From Notospermus geniculatus (lineage: Eukaryota > Nemertea > Pilidiophora > Heteronemertea > Lineidae), in the NCBI GenBank assembly GCA_002633025.1, contig NMRB01000247.1:103589-167588 (forward strand): a stretch of 64,000 nucleotides of DNA. Direction: 5' to 3'. Under the pieces are notes generated by a model. The model had not been told where the DNA came from. It saw nothing but the letters and a program-made list of their open reading frames with translations, and made no database searches. The translations under genes and the position numbers were made by a program. Positions 22,676-64,000 of the stretch are shown here, piece by piece. Positions within the stretch are counted from its first letter, which is position 1; every line of letters begins with the position of its first letter.

Positions 22676-22837
22676 TAGTGAGGTTTCGCAAATCTGACGA
22701 AACACAAAGTATGAAATACAAAATTGGACTTCATTTCCATGACGTAATGTACTTCAGGAGATACATTACGTCATGGAAATGTAGTCCAATTTCGTATTTC
22801 GTACTTTGTGTTTCGTCAGATTTGCGAACCCTCACTA
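22676..22837. repeat. Palindromic element, short form (copy 2)
   Basis: Same outer arms as 11356-11739 (TAGTGAGGTTTCGC) but the palindrome turns directly at GGAGATACATTACGTCATGG; about 220 central bases present in copy 1 are missing. Confidence 0.75.
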
Positions 22838-23367
22838 TTAACACACTAAGCGCCGTATTTACGAAGCATGAATTTCCCCAAATGCGCGTTACTGTCAAAA
22901 TCGCAAGAGATTACCGGGGTAACCTAAAGTGGTGTAAATGAATCAAGTGTTCAGCTGCGCGTGATCTCGGACACACATGCGCGGTTAATTGTTCGATTTC
23001 AGAACAAAGGAATTGATCTGGTCACCGCATGATTACCAATGTGTCAATCGCGTGCGTACGGATAAACGAGCGATCATGTCTTCATATGCCCTTAAACCTA
23101 CGGTTATGCGTCCGCCGATGAGTCCGGTTTAGCCAAGCGATTTGACCACACCCGTTCAAAAGAAAATCACACTTCGTAAATATGGCCCCAAGTGTTGTTA
23201 AACCAGATGATCGAAACCCCTTTGGAAACCGCACTGCTCGCCACAAACCACAGTGGTAACCACTCCAGTGGAAATCAATGAGGCATGCATTGAAGTCTCA
23301 AGTGGACGTACTAAAGAAGTTTGTGATCCCACTTCCACAGTCACATGAAAGCCAGGCCAAATTTGAT

Positions 23368-23456
23368 CATCCTCCCACAGCAGGGCTTTGGTCTCGTTCC
23401 TCTTCATCCACTCGGATGAAGAGGAGTGAGGTAAAAACTCCTGCTGTGGGAGGATG
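23368..23456. repeat. 89-bp hairpin MITE with 8-bp target duplication, copy 2 only
   Basis: Starts CATCCTCCCACAG and ends CTGTGGGAGGATG. Flanked by AATTTGAT (23360-23367 and 23457-23464); copy 1 has the empty site at about 12220. An 8-bp duplication fits the hAT superfamily. A second member is at 25662-25768. Confidence 0.88.
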
Positions 23457-24028
23457 AATTTGATTGTTGAAGCGCGCACGTAATACGATAGTTAATTTGA
23501 AACGTGTGTTTGTGCATAGGATCTATACTTCTAATAGGAGCAAAGGCGGGAAGATAAAAGTACAAATGAGCATGTTATCAATAACAACAAATCATTGGTC
23601 ACATAGGATTTGTTTTGACATCATGAAGAACATGATTCCTTAGGTTGATGGATTTTACATAATTTTGCTTCAATTACCCCGGTACATTATAACAAAGTGG
23701 ATACTGCATTGATAACTTCACACGATAAAAATAGATTTGTGCAGGAGTATAATAATCACAGCTTTCAAACCATGGCAACTATCTCAGAAAGGGACTAACT
23801 GAGAACACTGTATTGCACCTCCAACGAAGTATTTAACCGCCACTGCTGGGTTTCTACATCATTTTATGCATCGTGGCACTTCACTGTCTCACCATAAGGC
23901 AGCAATTAGATAGAGCTACACATTGTATGGACACGCTGGTTAACAAAGACTTCACAAATTGTGTGAATGTTCACGAAGCCATTGTTAACTAGTCTGTTCA
24001 TATACCGTGTACCGTGTAGCTCTATGTA

Positions 24029-24285
24029 ATAGACCATCCTCAAATTTATTCGCAGATGTGTGCACTTCCGCCGAAATCTCAACCATAACCTCGATACGAT
24101 CTGAAACCGGGTGACGTGATGTAGTCCATGATTCAGCAATGGTAGAGTCTGACGCAACGTCTTCGACGTCACTGTCGTGGGGTTGTCTGCATCACGTCAT
24201 TCAGCTTCAGACCGAGGTTTTGGTTGAGATTTCAGCAGAAGTGCGCAGATCTTTCTCGTTTACGTCAATTTGAGAATGGTCTATT
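24029..24285. repeat. Palindromic MITE
   Basis: Arms AATAGACCATCCTCAAATTT and inverse, continuing inward through GAAATCTCAACCATAACCTC and its inverse. About 75-base arms, single copy here. Confidence 0.65.
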
Positions 24286-24545
24286 GCAGCCTAAAGGATC
24301 AGAGAGTCGCACTACCACGAATTTCATCAGGCTGTTGATTTGAAAGTCATGCTGCGGTGAGGTATTCGACTTGCATTGTGTTGTCGGACAGTCAGTAGAC
24401 AATCAGTTCATGAATTGAACTGAAGAACTTTGAATTGACGAAGTCACTTCTGTACACAAAGGGAAGAATGCAGAGCGTTTGTCACCTGGAAGTTGTCAGA
24501 TAGATAGGCACAAGGCAATCAACAGTCTTGGGCAGCCAGGGCCTA

Positions 24546-24659
24546 CATTCACAAAACTCGGCTAGCTTAGTTGGTGGCTAGTTGTGAACACTGGCCTGTA
24601 CAAACTGGGCACTTTAGCAGGTAACTAGGCCTAGCAAGGTTTTATGAATATGGGCCCAG
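24546..24659. repeat. GGGCCCATATTCAT-family hairpin
   Basis: About 115 bases with ends AGGGCCTACATTCA and TGAATATGGGCCCA. Relatives at 35454-35822, 39291-39406, 46742-46882 and 51117-51233 share GCTAGGC/GCAAGGTTT words. Confidence 0.6.
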
Positions 24660-25661
24660 AATTTTTGTTCAATGTGTTGCTCCACACAATGTCAGGCTTG
24701 CTGTGTCAATTCCCCTGATTTGCAACTGCGGTTGGGTGAGCAGGACTCGGCAGTCAACAAGTCAAGGGTTACCTGGGGGGTTACCACTACATGAAGCTTT
24801 AGAGTCAGCCTGGGCTTAAAATAGTTTGTGACAATATGAGCTGTCCGATGAGTTTAACTAATTCTGATCTCCGATACAAGGAATCCGAATTGAAAATTGA
24901 ATGTTGGACGGTGAATATGCCATAATGACAATCTAAATTCCAAAGAAAATAAGTTCCATGGCTGGACAGCAAGAAATTATCTCTGCCAATTTATAAAATA
25001 ACTGGTTCACGGATCACGGTGATACATCGGGCTCAATCGACAATGTGCTGTCTCACCCTTAGGTGATAGTGGGCCACCATTTGTTTTGGTATGGCACCAG
25101 TCAGTTCATCAGTGCATAGTGACGAACATTCAACTCAGTGCAAGACAGCACTTTGGCTCCCTCTACTAAAAGTACAATGCCAAAATGCAGATATTAAGTG
25201 AAGACCATTCTTCAATGTCTTCTAGGTCAACAGTTTAAAAAGTATTCTGGTTCATTATAAATGCAGTAAAATCAAGACTTCAACGATTTCAGTGCTGAAT
25301 ACCAGTATAGTGGACACAGCACAAAGCGACGCAAAATGCCATCACAAGTGATGCCACGATTCAATTTTCAAGTAAAATTGGATGACAACGTAATTGTGGC
25401 AATGACGTCATCGTACCGCTTCAGCAGGACTTGGCATTCAAGCGAACACTGCCAAAAACCCTCTGCCAATGCGAACACTGCCAAAACCCCTCTGCCAATG
25501 AAACGTTTAACTAACGCTGTACACATGTACAAAAATAACCATGATCATCTGTAAAATAATGATTCACTCAGTCAGTATCTGATTTCAACAGTTGATGTCA
25601 TATTTTGAAACTAATGGATGTCTCAGCCATTTTCAACTTTTACCTGCAGAAATGCTGCAAG

Positions 25662-25768
25662 CATCCTCCCACAGAAGGGGTTTTTACCTCGCTCCTCTTC
25701 ATCCACTCACACAATTGTGTGCGAGTGTATGAAGAGGAGTGAGACCAAAGCCCTGCTATGGGAGGATG
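25662..25768. repeat. 107-bp hairpin MITE, second member of the CATCCTCCCACAG family
   Basis: Starts CATCCTCCCACAG, ends GGGAGGATG, and is flanked by a perfect 8-bp duplication GCTGCAAG. Inner arms CTCCTCTTCATCCACTC and inverse are shared with the element at 23368-23456. Confidence 0.85.
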
Positions 25769-26389
25769 GCTGCAAGTGACAAAAAGACAACATCAGCACA
25801 AAAGGAGAGAAATCTTTCCAAATCCTACGCATACAAAATTGTTATTTCTAAGAGGGCGTGTTAAAACAACGATATGTTTTAAACATACCAGTGCATTCAG
25901 TACAAGTAACAACTAACTTTTGGGTCAGATTCTTCGGTATCATACAAATGAGTCTGTCATTTGTAGGATGATGGGAGTTCATAGGCCAATAACAAACATT
26001 TCTCATCCATTTTCTTCCACTGAGAGTTAAATCTTCCTTGGCTGGATGACTGGTTTATACTTGGATGGATTATAATCTAAATTCTAACACTACCAAAACA
26101 CAATTTTCACTTTACTTCTACCACTATTCTCATTGAAGGATTTTATTTCCATAATTCAAACCATACCTGCAGATATATAAAGATCTTTCATTTCAAAAAC
26201 AGCAGCTTGATGAAATAATTCTAACAATCTTGGCACACTGCTAATTTTCATTGCAATATAAAATGTGATGTCATCTCAATTTGACCAAATACATGTATGT
26301 GTATCACCAATAATACAATAAGAACTTCAAAGTGGATCAGTCATTTCAGTCATTTCAGTCATCCTGATTGTCCAAATCAACCCCATACA

Positions 26390-26755
26390 CTACCAGTCAT
26401 GCTTTAATGACCGTCAGTAATGCTTTAATGACAGTCAGTGATGCTTTAATGAGTCAACAATGCTTTAAAGACAGGCAACAATGCTTTAATGACAACCAGT
26501 TTTGCTTTATCGACAGCCAATTACATGTACCGGTATGCTTTAATGACAGTCAGTAATGGCCTAATGACAGTCAGTAGTGCTCTAATGGCACTGACTGTCA
26601 GTAATGGTCTCCTGACAGTCAGTAATGCTTTAATGAGTCTGTGATGCTTTAATGACAGTCAACAATGCTCTAATGACAACTAGTTTTGCTTCAATGACAG
26701 CCTTAGTTATGCTTTAATGACAGTCAGTAATGCTTTAATGACAGTCAGTATTAAA
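26390..26755. repeat. Minisatellite, about 21-24 bp unit
   Basis: Roughly 16 degenerate copies of TGCTTTAATGACAGTCAGTA in tandem. The open frame across part of it comes from the repeat and is not taken as a gene. Confidence 0.8.
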
Positions 26756-26961
26756 TGGTAAGCAGGAACGTGTATGGACAAACTTTATTAGAAGCTGGAT
26801 GTATGGAAGTAAAACCCATTCAGATAAAATTTTCAGCAGTGACAGGAAGGAAAACCTCTCCATCAACAACTTTAGCAGCAGCTACTCGAGAAACACCTGG
26901 CTAAAATAGTGAGTAAATGCAAGCAACCTAACCTTGTCTAAAAACCTCTTCACCTTGACTT

Positions 26962-27085
26962 AATAGGGAGGTTTCGCAAGCGCCCGGTTGGGCCATACGA
27001 CGATGTTTATCTATTGTTTGGGTACCCACACAATAGATAAACGTCGTCGTAGGGCCTAACCGGGCGCTTGCGAAACCTCCCTATT
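26962..27085. repeat. Hairpin MITE of about 124 bp
   Basis: Arms AATAGGGAGGTTTCGCAAGC and exact inverse, continuing with GCCCGGTT and ATAGATAAACGTCGTCGTA. Arms of about 50 bases. Confidence 0.75.
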
Positions 27086-27460
27086 CACAGGGTTACATCT
27101 AAATTTGGCAGTTCGAAGGGTTTCGGGTAAAAGAAAAGTGACGCAACCAGAGTATTATTTGACCCAACAACAACTCCTTATCCCTTATTTTTCCATTAAT
27201 GCCCTGCTACGATAGCATGCCATCTGAATAATGCAGAACAAGCCCCCCTCCATAATATCATAACACTTGACTTTTAGTTCATCCATATGCACCCCCCCCC
27301 CTCCCCATTGCTGATTACAATAAATTATAACTTTCATATAATGGATATCCTCAGTTATAAAATGGATAAAAAACATTTAGTAGGCCTACATCCTTTGAGA
27401 TATGTCCAGAGAATGTAACAGTCTTGTTAGCCTATGCACAAGATAACCTTAGGCTATATG

Positions 27461-27856
27461 CAGGGTGTCTACAGCCCGTGGAGCACCCAATTTAAGACCT
27501 TTTCACGACTTTTTAAGACCAAGTATCGGCAAAATTTAAGACCTATTTTCTTCAAAATAAAGCACCAAAACAGATCCCTGGGGGATGTCAGGCAGTAAAG
27601 GTGAAGATTTTCATTTTTTCCCATTGTTTGTTAATTTGGTATTCACTTGAATGCAGGCTGGTCCAAATAATCTAGACCTACACAAGTATCGGTAGAAAAA
27701 ACACTTATAACTTTTTCCAAAATTGTCTTGAAGTCAAAATTAGGACCTTTTTAAGACCTTCTTACAAAAATTTTCAAATATACATGTAAGACTTTTTAAG
27801 GCCTTGAAAAATGGAAGTTCCAAATTTAAGTCTTTTTAAGACTTATAGACACCCTG
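27461..27856. repeat. CAGGGTGTCTA-ended element
   Basis: Starts CAGGGTGTCTACAG, ends TATAGACACCCTG, flanked by TATATG on both sides. The inside repeats TTTAAGACC / TTTTTAAGAC words. Probably a hAT-type non-autonomous element; the family call is from the CA-start ends only. Confidence 0.65.
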
Positions 27857-28014
27857 TATATGGCACAAGTGCTAGCAAGGACTACTCACAAATTGGCACA
27901 GAAAGTCTGTCAGCCAAATTGACCAAGAGTATTGTCCACTCAATTGAAGTGCCAGTTTACCTGAAAACCAATCCAGGTAGCTGATAATCCAGTGCAAAAT
28001 GGGTGAAATAAAAG

Positions 28015-28708
28015 TCCCGTGGGATTTTTGATATGAAATTTGCCGAATTGTCTAAATAGATAGAAAATGACTTCCTGTACATGACAAACTTTCCCGGCAC
28101 TTCCAGAAATTCTTTCTTTTGACGCAAGTTACGGCCAATTGAATTTTCGGAACTGACTTTATCATTGGACCCAAGAACTGAGCTTTGTACAGGAGAATGG
28201 GACCCGATGTACAGCTAACTTTTGAACGGTTCGATTTACACCCCATAAATGTATTACCAACAAATAGAAATACGGGGCTTCGTAATCAAATAAGCATGTT
28301 TTTAGTAGTTTTTAACTTGTTACGTAGTTGGAAACGGCGTTTTTATGTATTTTGACCCATTTTATGTTAATTTACATAAAAAACGTCATTTCTTATTACT
28401 TAACTACAGAAAACAATTAAGAACATGCTTACATGTATCTGCTTCTTAGGCACCATGTTTCTATCTGTTGGTAATACATTTATGGGGTGCAAATCCAACC
28501 GTTCAAAAGTTAGCTGTACATCGGGTCCCATTCTCCTGTACAAAGCTCAGTTCTTGGGTCCAATGATAAAGTCAGTTCCAAAAATCAATCGGCCGTAACT
28601 TCCGTCAAAAGAATTTCCGCAAGTGCCGGGAAACTTTGTCATGTACAGGAAGCCATTCTCTATCAATCTAGATAGTTCGGCAAATTTCATACCAAAAATC
28701 CCACGGGA
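28015..28708. repeat. Large inverted repeat, about 290-base arms
   Basis: Left arm starts TCCCGTGGGATTTTTGATAT at 28015; the right arm ends as its near inverse at 28708. Matching inner blocks include TGTACAGGAGAATGGGACCC and its inverse, and CCATAAATGTATTACCAACA and its inverse. The turn lies near 28360, around a near-palindromic TTTTTATGTA/TACATAAAAA. No coding sequence. Confidence 0.78.
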
Positions 28709-29429
28709 TCCCATTTGGTCCCGGACTATGAAGTACCGCTGCATTGACAGCAAAAAACATCACTTCATGGCTTATAATTGCAGCAATCTCATGCAACTGA
28801 TATTCGCGTAAATTAGGCCTTCAATTACATAAGTTAGTATATGACACCCGAGTAATAATCATGTGATATATTAATGTATATTATATGTTATATACCGGTA
28901 GGAACATAGAAGAGAACATCTCCCCTTCAGAGATGAATAAACCAAAAGCTCAGGAACATTGATCCAGATGAAGTAGGACCGTGTCAAATTCACAATCAGC
29001 TAGAATTTGTCATCAAATGAAAGTCAACCAGTATAAAAACACCATGATTTGACGAAGCTCAACAAAACCAGCAAACAAATGTTCTCAAGTGTTTTCTAGA
29101 CATAATTTTTCTTTCACATTTCTGGTGAAGAAAAATTCTACGTGATTTTCAAAGTACATGTAAAAAATGTCACAGAGAATCAATTACGTAGAAGTAACGA
29201 ACAGGTGATCTCAGATAAATATCAAGTTAATACACTTTATCCTCAAATATAGAAAATGTGCACACAATACTTCCAAAATTCAGTTTTCACTTATTTTCCT
29301 CTGTGTTGACATCATAAATGGTCTTTCCTCATGGGCATCGCCAAAGGAACCCAAAATAAGGGTTTGATGATATCAGTAGTGCAGTGTGTGTACATACACC
29401 CAAAAGGCAATGATGATATCATTGATATC

Positions 29430-29520
29430 ACTTCTGGGATCTCTTCTCGAAAGTACCTGAAGAAGATCCCGGTTGGGGTCGGAAATTTGTGAAATTCGGA
29501 GACGGCTTTGTTTTCTATTA
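29430..29520 (+). repeat. Dispersed GAAGATCCCGGTTGGGGTC repeat
   Basis: CTTCTGGGATCTC, then AAGATCCCGGTTGGGGTCGG and AATTCGGAGACG, as in the hairpin copy at 60091-60226. Confidence 0.5.
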
Positions 29521-30280
29521 TGATGATATCACTTCAGTGCACACCAAAAGGGCATTGGTCTAATATCACGGTTTTTGGCACTGGCACTCAATGCAAATGA
29601 ACATTTTTGGTAGAAAGGAGCCAATATGCAGCACGGCTGTATTTTCCCGATCTTTCGGTTTGCTATGCCTTGGAGGAATAAAGTGCAAAAACCTTGACTT
29701 AATTGACGGAGAATTGAAAAAAAAACAAACACAATATGTGATACCCAACAATCAATTTCAGCACATAAAACTTGAGATATGTTCACACGTAACTGAGAAA
29801 TTTAATACTTTGTTAAAGGTTGAAAACGTATGTAACCAATTGAAGACTTCAAAATAGGATATCAAAATTTTTTACCTGAGTGCAAGAAATTTTTTGACTA
29901 ACTGACCAAGGTTTACAAGGACGAATACATGTACAAGGCTCGATTGACGCAAAGAATTTGAAAATATATCAGACAAAACTAGTCATATTATTTGAAAACA
30001 GGTGTCTCAGTAGTGTCGTGGCCATGGATTATTTTGATCTGTCTTCAATAGGTTAAAACACACATATTTCATCAATATCACAGCTGGTAGTTGCCTGGGT
30101 ATGGCTTCCCTCTCATGGAATGTACGTGAATCGCTGGTGCTCTTCGAACTGGGCAAAACTAACTTGACTCTCTTCAACAACAATTTCTTTGACGCTTGCA
30201 TTAGAGTGGTCGGAATTCTGGGCTTCCAGTTTCTTCTTCTCTTTGGGCGGGGCTGTCTCTTGCCACCGCCCGGCTTCATG

Positions 30281-63264
<32,984 letters not shown>

Positions 63265-64000
63265 CTGAAAATTTTTAATCGGGAATGAGAATGAAAAATC
63301 GACAGCTATCAAGGTATTAGATGGATATAATGGTGATTAGGCACTGGTATGCGTGCGTGGCCAAATGTACCGGTAAACATGGACATTTTCAAAGTTTCAG
63401 AAGTTCAGGTTACTATGTTCATGTTCTCGGCAATAAATGCAAAAAGAAATGCATGTGAAAATTTAACAGTTCACAGTTTTTAAAATCGTTCACATGTAGC
63501 CTATTTCGGAGAAGTGGTGCTAAATAACTAATCAAATGTTTGGGGGGGGTGATCTGGCAGTGTCGCGAACTGCTCAAAATAATCACCACTCGAAACAATC
63601 ACTCATGCAAAAACTACAAAACTGCTGAAAAAATATCATTTTTTATGTTATATACATGGTTGACGTCAAAGTGCACATTTAACAGAAAGCGGTGCAAACA
63701 TGCATATACAATTTAAAAAGCGCTTACCGTCATATACGAATCTAAAAATAGAGTCTAATTTTCTACAACAAAGCCATGAAATCTGTGCAAATTTAGACGT
63801 AACGAAACGTTAAACAAAACAAGGCAGGCAAAAGATAAAATATGCACGAAATGTTCGCAATATTCATGTTCTTTAGAATTTGATTAGGTGGTGTAAAAAA
63901 TCAATTACAAATAACAACATAGAAAAAGCAAGGCCTTTACAAAAGCATGCTAAAAATGGCTTGTGAAATTGAAAGAGACTTGGAAGGCTAAATACCAACG

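Larger units (their letters stand above)
13017..23580. repeat. Duplicated block, copy 2 (JAK block)
   Basis: Matches 1-12357. It lacks the 192-bp MITE, the 680-bp upstream segment and the 1.2 kb foldback element. It has extra insertions at about 19068-19412, 20996-21238 and 23368-23456. Confidence 0.9.
16101..23580. other. JAK 5' flank, copy 2: no recognisable coding gene
   Basis: Same non-coding content as 3085-12357 minus and plus the insertions listed. The frame that starts at 4034 in copy 1 is broken here by a one-base difference in a T run, which argues against it being coding. A candidate UTR donor (GTGAGT) lies at 17293-17298. Confidence 0.55.
23581..30280. other. Single-copy intergenic region between JAK and ATP8B
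   Basis: No coding gene recognised. It lies between the outer (5') ends of the duplicated JAK block and the 3' end of the flippase gene. It contains the hairpins and minisatellite listed separately. About 24300-25600, 25770-26360 and 28720-29420 show nothing I recognise. No clear polyadenylation signal was found just left of 30281. Confidence 0.5.

Overview
The window looks like the nuclear genome of a marine invertebrate, most likely an invertebrate deuterostome such as an echinoderm, hemichordate or cephalochordate. The evidence is short exons in introns of 0.1-3 kb, a Janus kinase with FERM and SH2-like parts, an ATP8B-class lipid flippase, very many small inverted-repeat transposons, tRNA-derived SINEs, and frequent palindromic words such as TAGGCCTA, TACATGTA and ACCGGTA. 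The species cannot be fixed from the sequence alone. All recognised coding sequence is on the minus strand.

Layout. (1) Positions 1-12357 and 13017-23580 are two near-identical copies of one block. Each carries the 5' half of a JAK-like gene (start codon, FERM domain, SH2-like domain) and roughly 7.5-9.3 kb of 5' flank full of repeats. The kinase exons of copy 1 would lie left of the window. Copy 2 runs into a 0.66 kb spacer (12358-13016) and then into the flank of copy 1, so no kinase part follows it here. (2) Positions 23581-30280 are single-copy non-coding DNA with many hairpin elements. (3) Positions 30281-63264 hold an ATP8B-like P4-ATPase gene, read right to left. Six single-copy exons (63.3-56.2 kb, ending with the DKTGTLT phosphorylation-site exon) lead into a 12.4 kb block present twice: unit B 43662-56073, then unit A 31261-43372. 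A single terminal exon follows at 30281-30738. Upstream exons lie beyond the right edge.

Each flippase unit holds 12 exon positions plus one extra alternative exon: two 84-nt, phase-0 exons (11a and 11b) encode alternative versions of transmembrane segment M6. Both versions are kept in both units with only synonymous change seen, which is the most interesting biological signal. The two units carry complementary damage. Unit A lacks 23 codons of exon u2 and the 5' part of exon u8; unit B lacks the 5' half of exon u4. As assembled, no cis-splicing path gives a complete ATPase, and the terminal exon has a one-base frame break.

The two block duplications, a third smaller intron duplication that starts at a single N, and copy-specific transposon insertions with clean target-site duplications fit best with two alleles of a very heterozygous animal placed in tandem by the assembler. 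A recent true duplication is not excluded. Either way the pairs give natural filled-site/empty-site comparisons that define more than ten transposon insertions, including a 1.2 kb foldback element built from about 20-bp repeats and an insertion carrying four evenly spaced CTCF-like motifs.
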